This document shows, one piece after another, positions 44,173 through 52,233 of a stretch of 64,000 nt of DNA (position 1 is its first letter; every line of letters starts with the position of its first letter). A program made the translations under genes and the position numbers. The notes under the pieces were generated by a model. It searched no databases. It had not been told where the DNA came from and saw nothing but the letters and a program-made list of their open reading frames with translations. This DNA comes from Solibacillus silvestris (GTDB taxonomy: Bacteria; Bacillota; Bacilli; Bacillales_A; Planococcaceae), in contig CP014609.1 in assembly GCA_001586195.1 (NCBI GenBank), positions 966,001 through 1,030,000 on the forward strand, given 5' to 3'.

Positions 44173-45069
44173 ATGTCGAAACAAGAAAAAATAGAACGCA
44201 GGATATTACTACTATCATTGTGTACGGGTATATTATTTGTAATCTTTGAATTTATTGTGGCTATCTATACAAAGTCGCAAGCGGTTCTTATGGATGCTGC
44301 GTATGATGCATCCGAATTATTAATGATAGGTTTAACTTTATTCTTAATACCTTTATTTCATCGTTCTATTTCAGAAAAACACCCCTTTGGATATGCCCAG
44401 ATTGAGTCATTTCTAGTGATAATTAAGGGATTTATGCTATTAGCAGTTACTCTAGGATTATCGGCAAATAGTGTAGAAGTTTTATTATCTGGGGGGAATA
44501 TCATAGACGGGCGTTTAATATCTTTCTTCCAATTTATTATTGCTATATCAAGTATGATTGTACTTATTATAATGTTAAGGATGAATCGTGCGATTTCATC
44601 TCCAATAGTTAAAGCGGAAATTTATGGATGGAAAATTGATGTAGCGTATAGTATTGGAATGGGAGTTGCTTTCTTTATTTCAACTCTATTAGTGGAAACA
44701 AGATTAGCGTTCATTACCCCTTTTTTTGATCAAATAATTGCAGTACTTATAATTCTGTTTATGTTACCTGAGGCATTAAAAATGCTTTTAAGAGCGATTA
44801 AGGATGTTTTTTTATTTTCACCTGAGAAGGAAACAATGGAAGAAATTAAGGACATTTGTGGTGGGATTTTAGGGGATACGGAATTAAATGATGTATTTTA
44901 TGATGTGACGCGAACAGGACGAAGAATGTGGGTTGCAATATATTTTGAAGTGGAAAGTGAATATATTCATGTCCAAACAATGAATGAAATCACTCTTAAA
45001 ATTAATAATGCATTATCTAAGCGATTTGAATATTGTGTTTGTGAATTAATATTAGCTAAAAATGAATAA
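44173..45069 (+). CDS. Cation diffusion facilitator-type transporter
   Basis: A 298-residue CDF/cation-efflux family protein with six helices and a C-terminal cytoplasmic domain. Helix 2 has LMDAAYDASELLMIG with the paired Asp of the metal site, followed by HPFGYAQIESF. Helix 5 has EIYGWKIDVAYSIG, where relatives carry the other two metal ligands; only one Asp is evident there, so metal choice or activity may differ. Such proteins export Zn, Fe, Mn or Co. It is cargo of the element, with a modest SD (TAGGA). Confidence 0.8.
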   Translation: MSKQEKIERRILLLSLCTGILFVIFEFIVAIYTKSQAVLMDAAYDASELLMIGLTLFLIPLFHRSISEKHPFGYAQIESFLVIIKGFMLLAVTLGLSANSVEVLLSGGNIIDGRLISFFQFIIAISSMIVLIIMLRMNRAISSPIVKAEIYGWKIDVAYSIGMGVAFFISTLLVETRLAFITPFFDQIIAVLIILFMLPEALKMLLRAIKDVFLFSPEKETMEEIKDICGGILGDTELNDVFYDVTRTGRRMWVAIYFEVESEYIHVQTMNEITLKINNALSKRFEYCVCELILAKNE

Positions 45070-45238
45070 ATTCAATTAATAGGATCAAGTCTCAACAAAA
45101 ATAAGAACCTGGTCATTTTTATTTTGTCGAAAACACCGCCAAATAAGATGAATGCGAAATATTAACCTTAGTTGGGAATATTTTCGCTAACATAGGATTT
45201 AATTATAATTAACAAAGCGCAAATTAGAGGTGGTTAAA

Positions 45239-45793
45239 ATGGAGAAGCAGGTTGTTTTATTTCATTCATTAGAGGGTGAAAAAATCTACTTCAAAGAATT
45301 AAGGGTAGAGGATGCTCAAGAGATACATCATTATGCGTCAGATCAAGAAGTTTCACGATTTATTGGGTGGAATTTGATGAATACCTTGGAGGAAACTTCG
45401 CAGTTCATTGAAATAATGTTGAAACGTGAGTCGGCAGGAACTCATTTATATTCCTCTATTGTTGATAAATTAACTCAATCAATTATTGGAACAGCTATAA
45501 TTTTCAACTTTGATCAAGAAGCAAACCAAGCTGAAATTGGTTATGTGTTGCATAAACATCATTGGAGTAAGGGGTATGGCACAGAGATTGTTGCATTAAT
45601 GAGTGATTTTGCATTTAAATCACTTAATCTTCATAAGCTCCATGCTATAGTAGTGCATGCCAATATTGGCTCTGCACGTATACTTGAAAAGAACGGGTAT
45701 GTATCAGAAGGACGATTAAAAGACCACTATTTTATAGAGGATAAGTATTATGATGCATTACTTTTCGGCAAAATTACTAACCTGGAAACTTAG
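45239..45793 (+). CDS. GNAT acetyltransferase (RimJ/RimL type)
   Basis: A 184-residue acetyltransferase. Typical features are LRVEDAQEIHHYASDQEVSRF near the start, IGYVLHKHHWSKGYGTEIV (acetyl-CoA loop) and HAIVVHANIGSARILEKNGY. RimJ/RimL-type enzymes acetylate N-terminal amines of proteins or detoxify small molecules; the substrate here is unknown. The ATG at 45239 lies 7 bases after GAGGTG. A terminator follows at 45868. Confidence 0.88.
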   Translation: MEKQVVLFHSLEGEKIYFKELRVEDAQEIHHYASDQEVSRFIGWNLMNTLEETSQFIEIMLKRESAGTHLYSSIVDKLTQSIIGTAIIFNFDQEANQAEIGYVLHKHHWSKGYGTEIVALMSDFAFKSLNLHKLHAIVVHANIGSARILEKNGYVSEGRLKDHYFIEDKYYDALLFGKITNLET

Positions 45794-45867
45794 AGTTCAT
45801 GTCCAGATAAAATGAAGAGATTTGTTGACAATAATTTCAATAATATTTAGTACCTTCATAATCCATT

Positions 45868-45904
45868 AAAGGGCACAATTCTTGAATAGGAATTGTGCCT
45901 TCCT
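45868..45904. terminator. Terminator after the acetyltransferase gene
   Basis: GGCACAATTC pairs perfectly with GAATTGTGCC, with a short pyrimidine tail. Confidence 0.6.
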
Positions 45905-46000
45905 CAGCTAAAGGACCAGATTGTTGAACAACATTCTTAAGATATAATATCCCGCGTTTCGCAAGGTATAGACCGTCACCCATACAAGACATATATAAAG

Positions 46001-46031
46001 GACCATTGTTGAGGCAACGGTCTTCTTTTTT
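46001..46031 (+). terminator. Terminator-like hairpin in the 45.8-46.2 kb gap
   Basis: GACCATTG with CAACGGTC (one mismatch) and then TTCTTTTTTT. No gene is seen directly before it. Confidence 0.5.
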
Positions 46032-46060
46032 ATTGCGTTTTTTCCTTAATTGATAAACGT

Positions 46061-46094
46061 GTTATTCAACAATCGGGCCATATTGTTGAATAAC
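46061..46094. repeat. 13-bp inverted repeat
   Basis: GTTATTCAACAAT (46061-46073) is the exact complement of ATTGTTGAATAAC (46082-46094), with an 8-bp centre CGGGCCAT. A related half site, ACCAGATTGTTGAACAAC, lies near 45911. The rest of the 420-bp gap shows only hairpins. Confidence 0.7.
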
Positions 46095-46214
46095 TTTCTA
46101 TGGAATAGCAATAGAAAAATGCGGTTTTATAACGATACGAAATATACATTAGAGAGGGTTTTCGGTTTATGTTAAAGAATAGTTTAAGATGTAAACTATA
46201 AGGGGTTGATTAGA

Positions 46215-46625
46215 ATGAAATTTATCAAACTAAAAATATTTACAACAATTGTTAATTCATTGTTAGTTTCAGCAGCTTTAGCATTTAATTATATTTATTT
46301 TTTACATAATCGACCCAACTATGATGAATTTTTTATTAGCCTATTTGGTTATAGCCTTTATGTCCTCCCATTATTTGTTGTTGGTGCAAGTGTTTCTTTT
46401 ATTTTAGACTTTAAAATCAAAAACAATTTTTATAATTTTGTTAGTTATATTTTTAGTGGGTGCTTAGTTGGAATTCTATTTTGTTTTATAGCTTTTCGAG
46501 GGATATCCATTAGAGATCACATATCTTTAATGATGATATTAGGCATCATCTGTGCAATTTTATTTTGGTTAACGCAAAAAATATTAAAAAAAGCATTTTT
46601 TAAACATTCAACTACTGATCTTTGA
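46215..46625 (+). CDS. Four-helix membrane protein (UPF0715-like, tentative)
   Basis: A 136-residue protein with four hydrophobic segments (about 8-30, 43-65, 74-96 and 104-124) and a basic C-terminus. The pattern and the motif SFILDFKIKNNFYNFVSYIFSG recall the UPF0715 family (YoaG/YwlA) from memory, but I am not sure. AGGGG stands nine bases before the ATG. It looks very AT-rich, like the rest of the element. It lies between a palindromic repeat region and an IS110 element. Confidence 0.6.
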   Translation: MKFIKLKIFTTIVNSLLVSAALAFNYIYFLHNRPNYDEFFISLFGYSLYVLPLFVVGASVSFILDFKIKNNFYNFVSYIFSGCLVGILFCFIAFRGISIRDHISLMMILGIICAILFWLTQKILKKAFFKHSTTDL

Positions 46626-46870
46626 ATTCCATGTTCTTTATCAATTTTTCATTTGAATCTTCTTAAAAAGAGATAATAAATATGTATTATCTAGATCAGT
46701 GTTTATGTATAAATCTGATGCCACCCTTATACAACAAAACCAGCTAATAGTTGTCAATAATTTTCATTAAAAATAATAAAAATATCATGTTATACTAAAT
46801 TTGTGCATGCCAAATAACCGTCCAAATTTTTGATTTGGAAAGTTTAGGTTTGCTTGGTTAAATTGTTAAA

Positions 46871-48106
46871 TCAAGATATGTCTTGGAAAGAAGTTTTGTT
46901 TTTTAATAGTGCATAAATCCAATGTAAGAGTTTGTTTGCACAAGCTATTACAGCTACTCTAAATGGTTTTCCTTCTTCACGTTTTTTATCATAAAACGCC
47001 CGTAGTTTCTTATTACGAGGAAGGATTTCATCTGTAGTTTTCTGTTTTCGACAATCACGAATTGCACATTTAACAGCCATATACAAAGCTTGCCGTAGTC
47101 TGCTAGAGCCTCTTTTTGTTATTCGGTTGTAAGTGCCTTTGAATGTACCTGATTCAAAGATACTTGGATCAAGACCGGCAAATGCGACTAGTTTCTTAGG
47201 GTGATTAAACCTTTCAATTTCCCCAATTTCAGATATAATCGTGGCAGCGATTTTTTCTCCGATACCAGGAATAGATTGGATAATCTTCGATTCTTCAATA
47301 CTTTTGGCCAAAGCATCTATCTCATTTTCAAGTAGGGATAGGTGTTTTTTGTATTCAAAGATCATGTTAATATACATATCTAAACTTAGGGCAAGGCTAG
47401 AATATAAAGCCTGTTGAAATGGATTTTGAGCTGCTGCAGTCATTAGCTTTTCAGCCTGTTGATTTGCCCATTGTAGAGAACGAGAATTACAGAATTCTTT
47501 TATTTTAGTTGTTAATACTTCGTTATTGGCGCTCAATATATCTTCTGAAGTAGGATAAGTCTGTAGTATTTTTAAAGAAACATTCGAATATAAGTCGCCA
47601 AAAACATTACTATATTCAGGGAATACTTGATCTAAGACTGCCTGGAATTGTAGTTTAGTTTGTACAAACATGCCTGTAATATTATCGTGCTGTCTCGTAA
47701 GATGACGTAAGTTCGCAAGTTGGATGCCACGCTTTTTATAAGGCTCTAAATCCTCTTTATAATACAGCTCACAGAGATGATTGGCATCAACGATATCTGT
47801 TTTTACCTTTCGTAAACTAGAACTTTTCGTCTTATAAGAGATGAGTGGATTTACGATAATGATTAAATAACCTTTGTCTTCAAAATATTGAACAACTGGT
47901 GTGTGATAATGGCCTGTAGACTCCATAACTAGGGGAGGGCGCTCTCCTGAAATATCTTCTACTTCTTTAATAAAATCTAATAAACTAGCTAACCCATCAA
48001 GATCATGTTTTACTTTAAAGCTTTTCTTGTAGGGCTTCTTTCTTTCTAAATAAGCTTGAACCTGACTTTCACCTTTAGCTACATCCAGGCCAATGACTGG
48101 ATTCAT
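46871..48106 (-). CDS. IS110-family transposase (DEDD recombinase)
   Basis: A 411-residue protein with a RuvC-like N-terminal domain (Asp8 in VIGLDVAKG, Glu62 in VMESTGHY, Asp104 and Asp107 in VKTDIVDANHL) and a C-terminal Tnp_20 domain (SIPGIGEKIAATIISEIG; AFAGLDPSIFESG). The catalytic Ser lies in the region ITKRGSSRLRQALYMA. The reading frame is full length with intact acidic residues, so it may be active. Family members integrate using a bridge RNA from the element end. AGGAGGAATTAT stands before the ATG. Confidence 0.92.
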   Translation of the reverse strand: MNPVIGLDVAKGESQVQAYLERKKPYKKSFKVKHDLDGLASLLDFIKEVEDISGERPPLVMESTGHYHTPVVQYFEDKGYLIIIVNPLISYKTKSSSLRKVKTDIVDANHLCELYYKEDLEPYKKRGIQLANLRHLTRQHDNITGMFVQTKLQFQAVLDQVFPEYSNVFGDLYSNVSLKILQTYPTSEDILSANNEVLTTKIKEFCNSRSLQWANQQAEKLMTAAAQNPFQQALYSSLALSLDMYINMIFEYKKHLSLLENEIDALAKSIEESKIIQSIPGIGEKIAATIISEIGEIERFNHPKKLVAFAGLDPSIFESGTFKGTYNRITKRGSSRLRQALYMAVKCAIRDCRKQKTTDEILPRNKKLRAFYDKKREEGKPFRVAVIACANKLLHWIYALLKNKTSFQDIS

Positions 48107-48300
48107 TATAATTCCTCCTTTAAAATGATAATTGCCGGTAACCCCTAAATCCTCTTTGTAGTGTCATAGCTTCGCTTGTTATACGAGATCACTGTCCCAA
48201 CCAGCCTCAAACATGTTTCTACAAGTAGGGGGTGAACTGTTTTGCGGACGAGGTCTTAGCCCCACGGGCGCGAACGTTCTACCTCGGCTACCGTTATCAT
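48107..48300 (-). ncRNA. Candidate IS110 bridge RNA region
   Basis: The non-coding stretch upstream of the transposase is GC-rich and folds. On the minus strand CGAGGT/ACCTCG (48249-48254 with 48281-48286) encloses GCCC/GGGC, and a second stem AGTG/CACT encloses a region around ATAGC/GCTTGTTAT. In IS110-subgroup elements this 5' non-coding end gives the bridge RNA whose loops recognise target and donor DNA. The RNA boundaries and guide loops are not determined here. Confidence 0.6.
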
Positions 48301-48317
48301 ATATCGATATAAAAAAT

Positions 48318-48346
48318 GGTCAACCAGAAATATTTTCTGGCTGACC
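48318..48346. other. 29-bp hairpin at the right flank of the IS
   Basis: GGTCAACCAGAAA pairs with TTTCTGGCTGACC (one wobble or mismatch). It lies just outside the presumed IS end and has no clear T tail on the plus strand. Confidence 0.5.
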
Positions 48347-48440
48347 TAATAATACGATCGGGCGCGATTATTGAAGAAGAGTTCCTAGGGTAAACATTGT
48401 GTATGATACTTGCCAATATGCATATTTTCTTGTATAAAAT

Positions 48441-48484
48441 TTGCCCACAAATGATTTTCTGCTTTGCCCACAAATTGCCCACAA
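48441..48484. repeat. Right-end integrase arm-type repeats
   Basis: TTGCCCACAA occurs three times exactly, at 48441-48450, 48464-48473 and 48475-48484, in the same orientation as the left-end copies and about 107 bp inside the right att-like repeat. Confidence 0.65.
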
Positions 48485-48590
48485 TCTAATAATTTTCTAC
48501 AGTGTTTTATAATGAACGAACTCCTCAAAATATTGATTTATCAGCATTCTTAGTGAACTAATATTTCTCCTATTATATAGGAACAGAATC

Positions 48591-48679
48591 CGTACAACCG
48601 TTACACAGTGGGAACGCGACCAATATATGAAGATGTACTAAGAGGAAAGCGTTGGGGCTGCATGCTCCAACGCGTTTTT
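48591..48679. repeat. attR-like direct repeat: displaced glnA tail and terminator
   Basis: The partner of 42721-42809. It encodes [16 protein letters not shown] and stop, identical in protein to the glnA end but with three synonymous codon changes. The fourth difference lies in the terminator tail. There is no start codon or upstream coding part, so it is a gene remnant. Confidence 0.85.
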
Positions 48680-48780
48680 CATATCAACAGATATACGATA
48701 TGTAGGATCTTGATTTCATCCGTATGTTGTAGAGTATTTTTCTCCTTTTCTATCTAAAATGGAAGAAGGAGGGGATGTAA

Positions 48781-49191
48781 ATGAAACAGTGGACAGAAAC
48801 ATTACATGTAGCACAATTTCGTATCGCACGGCCAACTGATCAATTAGAACAAATCGAACGTTTTTACTGTGAAGGTCTTGGTCTTAAGAAGCTTGGTGGC
48901 TTTAAAGGGCATCGTGGATATACCGGCATCATGATTGGCTTACCGGATGCATCGAATCATTTGGAATTTACTGAGCATGTTGATGGAAGTCCATGTCCTG
49001 CACCAACGGAAGATAATTTGCTCGTTTTTTATATGCCTAATGTCAAACAAATTCAAACTGCACAGTCTCGACTCGCTAATATGGGATACGATGAAGTTCC
49101 ACCGGAAAATCCGTATTGGGCAGAAAAAGGTGTGACGATTGCGGATCCGGATGGCTGGCGTATTGTATTGATGAACACGGACGGTATTTAA
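48781..49191 (+). CDS. VOC-family (glyoxalase/dioxygenase fold) protein
   Basis: A 136-residue protein with two beta-alpha-beta-beta-beta modules. It starts QFRIARPTDQLEQIERFYCEGLGLKK and ends GVTIADPDGWRIVLMNT, the common VOC pattern. HLEFTEH in the middle and the C-terminal Asp region may hold a metal. The reaction is unknown; related small VOC proteins include glyoxalases and resistance proteins. AAGGAGGGG precedes the ATG. Without the integrative element it would directly follow glnA. Confidence 0.85.
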   Translation: MKQWTETLHVAQFRIARPTDQLEQIERFYCEGLGLKKLGGFKGHRGYTGIMIGLPDASNHLEFTEHVDGSPCPAPTEDNLLVFYMPNVKQIQTAQSRLANMGYDEVPPENPYWAEKGVTIADPDGWRIVLMNTDGI

Positions 49192-49220
49192 TTGTGTATA
49201 TACAAAAATATAATAAAAAG

Positions 49221-49254
49221 AAAGCGTTGGGGCTTATGCTCCAACGCTTTTTTA
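49221..49254 (+). terminator. Terminator after the VOC gene
   Basis: AAAGCGTTGGGGC pairs with GCTCCAACGCTTT; nearly the same stem as the glnA terminator. Confidence 0.85.
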
Positions 49255-49325
49255 ATAACAAAACATAAATACGGCAGGTCTACGTACAGAACCTGAGCGA
49301 CATTATTTATGTATTCTCTCTATTG

Positions 49326-49502
49326 TTATGCAGCAGTATCCGAATACTTATTAAGTAATTCGTCTAACTCTTGACTGCAATGTACTACTTCAGGGTGTGT
49401 GAATCCTAGATCATTTGCTTTTTTGTACATGTCTTTTCTTTTAGATTCAATTCTTATTCTCAATCTTAGTCTGAATATTTTTTTGAAAAATAAAAATCTC
49501 AT
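49326..49502 (-). CDS. Spo0E-like aspartyl-phosphate phosphatase, 58 residues
   Basis: A small frame carrying the Spo0E family signature VVHCSQELDELLNKY preceded by IESKRKDMYKKANDLGF. Spo0E-type proteins dephosphorylate Spo0A-P (or related regulators) and delay sporulation. The ATG at 49502 gives 58 residues with an unusual basic N-terminus (RFLFFKKIFRLRLRIRI); the nearest SD (AAAGGA) is about 14 bases away. An internal TTG or ATG start would give the usual shorter form. It is antisense-free in practice: no convincing gene opposes it. Confidence 0.8.
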   Translation of the reverse strand: MRFLFFKKIFRLRLRIRIESKRKDMYKKANDLGFTHPEVVHCSQELDELLNKYSDTAA

Positions 49503-49830
49503 TGCTAAATTTATATTCCTTTCTGAAGTATTACGATGTTTTACTATTTTTTGGTTAAATAGAACAGCGCTTATTCATCGTAACTTATTACAAAATAATA
49601 CAGTGTCGAATCATGTTAGAAACAAAAAGTTCACAATTTTGTAAAAAACAGGTGTATTATATAAAAATAATTTTATCTCATATTGACTTCAGTTATGAAA
49701 CGAAATAGTTAAAGGAGAGTAGTGAATTTAGAAGGATTTTCTTCCTTTTTATTGAAAATTTACCTTTTAGTTTGAAAATTATTAATTGATAGATTATTCT
49801 AATAAAGTACCTGTTTTTGAACTTTAGGTT

Positions 49831-49844
49831 TGTAAACGTTTTCA
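49831..49844. promoter_or_regulatory. cre site (CcpA operator) upstream of the ABC operon
   Basis: TGTAAACGTTTTCA fits the cre consensus TGWAANCGNTNWCA at every fixed position. It lies 34 bp before the start codon of the first permease gene. The rest of the 375-bp gap 49503-49877 is AT-rich and holds only a hairpin near 49730-49752 (GAAGGA/TCCTTC). Confidence 0.65.
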
Positions 49845-49877
49845 ATGTCGATATATAGAAGGGGAGGGAGATTATCT

Positions 49878-50993
49878 ATGTTGCAGGCGTTAAAAGTAGG
49901 GTTATTAATCGAACGCTCCAACCGAAAAAATATTGTCGCGTTACTTGCAGTGATCGTCATTGTGTTCGGCTGTATGTTTTTTATTAAAGCACAGTCAGTA
50001 GGGGATCAGCTCAATGAAAAAAGGGGCGACTACTACAGTTCGCGTGCTGTATTATCCAAGTTCCAAGTGCAGGATGCCTCAAGGGACGGGGATGGCAGTG
50101 AATTATTTAAAAATCTGACACAACAAAAAAGTGCCGTCGCTTTACAAATTGCCTCATTAACTGTAGAAAATTATCCGATGTATTATGAGGCGTCCTACCG
50201 TATTGCAGAACTGCGTCAACAAGCTTTTGATATGGAAGAGTATGAAAAAGTGGAGGATTTACTGCCTTCCAAGTTCCAAAATTCATTAAACTATTTATAT
50301 TTTAAAACGATGTACGAATCGGGCAAAAATACGATTAGTGATTTATCTCATTACATACCATTTTTATTGTATTTCTTTAGTTTAGTAGGTGTTGGCTGGT
50401 ACATATTCATGAGCTTCTATACGAGCTCGATTTTGCTGGATGATTTTGAGCATTCAAGTATTATTAAAGGCTATCCTGTTCGTTTTGACCAATATATGAT
50501 ATCCAAATGTATCATTGCCTTTTTATATGTTGTTGCATTTATTGTACTCATCTTTATTAGTGCGTCGCCATTGTTATTTAATGGTTTGGGAGATAGTTCC
50601 GAAAAAGTAGCCGTTTATTTAGGTGAGCCGGCATTAATTTCAAGTGTGTACTATATTGTACTATGTATTGTCTACATGATCGTCATCTCGATATTTGTAA
50701 TGCTCTTATCAATTATTTTAAATGTTCTGCTGAAAAATATGTATTTAACATTGTTTGTTCATTTTATTCTATTCTTTTTACCTATTATTTTCCCTTCAAT
50801 TATTAGTATGTTCCCGTACAATCCGTTCCATTTTATGAACTTCAATGAAATTTTAAATGGAATGCCGTTAGATTTAGTACGTCCTGTGGATGTAACGATG
50901 AATATCGGATTACTGATTATGAGTATTTATATTTTAATCATGTTATTCGTCATTAAAACATTCTTCTCTACAGGAAGAATTAAAAGGGCCTAG
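49878..50993 (+). CDS. ABC-2-type transporter permease, first subunit
   Basis: A 371-residue membrane protein with one N-terminal helix (about 19-38), a large extracytoplasmic domain (to about 155) and five to six C-terminal helices. This layout is common in ABC-2 exporter permeases. GGGGAGGGAG is seven bases before the ATG. It is followed after 11 bp by a second permease and then an ATPase, so the three make one exporter. The substrate is unknown; no biosynthesis, peptide or immunity gene is adjacent. Confidence 0.82.
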   Translation: MLQALKVGLLIERSNRKNIVALLAVIVIVFGCMFFIKAQSVGDQLNEKRGDYYSSRAVLSKFQVQDASRDGDGSELFKNLTQQKSAVALQIASLTVENYPMYYEASYRIAELRQQAFDMEEYEKVEDLLPSKFQNSLNYLYFKTMYESGKNTISDLSHYIPFLLYFFSLVGVGWYIFMSFYTSSILLDDFEHSSIIKGYPVRFDQYMISKCIIAFLYVVAFIVLIFISASPLLFNGLGDSSEKVAVYLGEPALISSVYYIVLCIVYMIVISIFVMLLSIILNVLLKNMYLTLFVHFILFFLPIIFPSIISMFPYNPFHFMNFNEILNGMPLDLVRPVDVTMNIGLLIMSIYILIMLFVIKTFFSTGRIKRA

Positions 50994-51004
50994 GGGGGAA
51001 AGAA

Positions 51005-52219
51005 ATGTACGGATATTTTAAATTTGAACTGAAACAGTTTTTTACGAATAAGAAAAACTTGGCGATCTATTTTCTACTGGCATTTGCTGCGATATTTTAT
51101 GCATTTAAAATCGCACCTGCCTATGATCCGATTGAAAAGGTCGATCGGGAGGAAATTGAAGCCCGCTATTTAACGCGTCAGGAATTTATTGATGATTTAA
51201 GTAAGAGGGATTTATGGGAAGTACATCCGACATCAGTTAAAGCATATTATGATTTTGCTGATATCAACCCGCTGGATAAGGCAAGAATGGATGCCCTTGA
51301 TGCAAATGATCTGAAAAAGTATGCGGAAGTAACAAGCGCCTGGTATGTTCAAATGAACTATTTGACTTTTTATAATGAACACCTTTTCTATAATGACCGA
51401 TATTATGTGGCAGACAGGGAATTTGCAAATGTTGAAGGTGCTTTAAATGCGATGGATCAACATTACCGGTACGGTGCTTTTAATGAGGCGAATTACGAGT
51501 TGTCGATTGGTGTTTTTGAACAACGTACGGCATTGCAGACGTTTGAGCGACTTCTGAAAGGCCCGCTTCCTTTAATATTAATTATTTGTACCTTATTACT
51601 GGCGATCGATATTGTGACGAAGGATCGTCGTCACCCGTCGCTGTTAAAAGGTTTTCCGATTGCCGACTGGAAGAAGCTGCTCGTAAAAATATGTGTTGCT
51701 TTTATCGGCAGTATTACATTATTTGTTCCTTTACTTATTGGTTTTATGATAATCGGGGCTCAATCAGGTTTCGGCCATCTTAAACTGCCATCACCCGAGT
51801 ATGCTTTTAATTTCTTGCAATGGGGGAATGAGAGTTTAGCTAATATGATGACATTAGGCATGTTTTTGGGTCGGTCTTTATCATTACTGCTTGTATGGTT
51901 CATTGTCATTATTAATGTAGTTATTTTAAGCAGTGTACTGTTCCGCCAAGAAATGGTGAACTTGGCGGCCGGACTATTAGTCATTTTTGGCGAAAAGTTT
52001 TATTTAAGCCGCGGTATCGGGTATTTTTGGGGAGTGGAAAAAGTTCCTACAACGTATATCCATGTCGGAAAAGTTGTGTCTAGTTATCAGAACTATTATT
52101 TAGGAAGTGAGAATGTAGATTATCAATACGGCCTGCTGTTATTGTCAATATGCGCAGTTGTCCTATTGGTCATTACGCTGCTCATTTCATTTAATAAACG
52201 TTTTAAGCTTATAAAATAA
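51005..52219 (+). CDS. ABC-2-type transporter permease, second subunit
   Basis: A 404-residue permease with the same architecture as its upstream partner: N-terminal helix (about 17-35), extracytoplasmic domain (about 40-180), then six helices. RRHPSLLKGFPIADWKKLLVKI resembles the coupling segment DFEHSSIIKGYPVRFDQYMI of the first permease, so the two are paralogous. The SD is AGGGGGG. It forms a heterodimeric membrane part with its neighbour. Confidence 0.82.
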   Translation: MYGYFKFELKQFFTNKKNLAIYFLLAFAAIFYAFKIAPAYDPIEKVDREEIEARYLTRQEFIDDLSKRDLWEVHPTSVKAYYDFADINPLDKARMDALDANDLKKYAEVTSAWYVQMNYLTFYNEHLFYNDRYYVADREFANVEGALNAMDQHYRYGAFNEANYELSIGVFEQRTALQTFERLLKGPLPLILIICTLLLAIDIVTKDRRHPSLLKGFPIADWKKLLVKICVAFIGSITLFVPLLIGFMIIGAQSGFGHLKLPSPEYAFNFLQWGNESLANMMTLGMFLGRSLSLLLVWFIVIINVVILSSVLFRQEMVNLAAGLLVIFGEKFYLSRGIGYFWGVEKVPTTYIHVGKVVSSYQNYYLGSENVDYQYGLLLLSICAVVLLVITLLISFNKRFKLIK

Positions 52220-52233
52220 AGGGGGGACAACGA

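Larger units (their letters stand above)
46790..48310 (-). mobile_element. IS110-family insertion sequence
   Basis: One transposase gene of the DEDD type, flanked upstream by about 200 bp of GC-rich, structured non-coding DNA and downstream by a short AT-rich end with hairpin TCCAAAT/ATTTGGA. Such an arrangement fits the IS110 subgroup. No terminal inverted repeats or target duplications are evident, as expected. The exact ends cannot be placed from this sequence alone. Confidence 0.8.
42721..48679. mobile_element. Decayed integrative element inserted at the 3' end of glnA
   Basis: Bounded by 89-bp direct repeats of the glnA tail. Inside the left end are an integrase fragment and a dnaB helicase fragment. 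TTGCCCACAA-type repeats, like arm sites of tyrosine integrases, lie inside both ends (42819-42860 and 48441-48484). Cargo: DUF2798 protein, CDF-type transporter, acetyltransferase, small membrane protein and an IS110 insertion. The integrase lacks its catalytic domain, so the element cannot excise itself. The DnaB fragment points to a prophage or similar origin. Confidence 0.8.

Noticed and set aside
49399-49644. 81-codon rightward frame
   Set aside because: It overlaps the Spo0E-like gene antisense, is AT-driven low complexity and lacks an SD.
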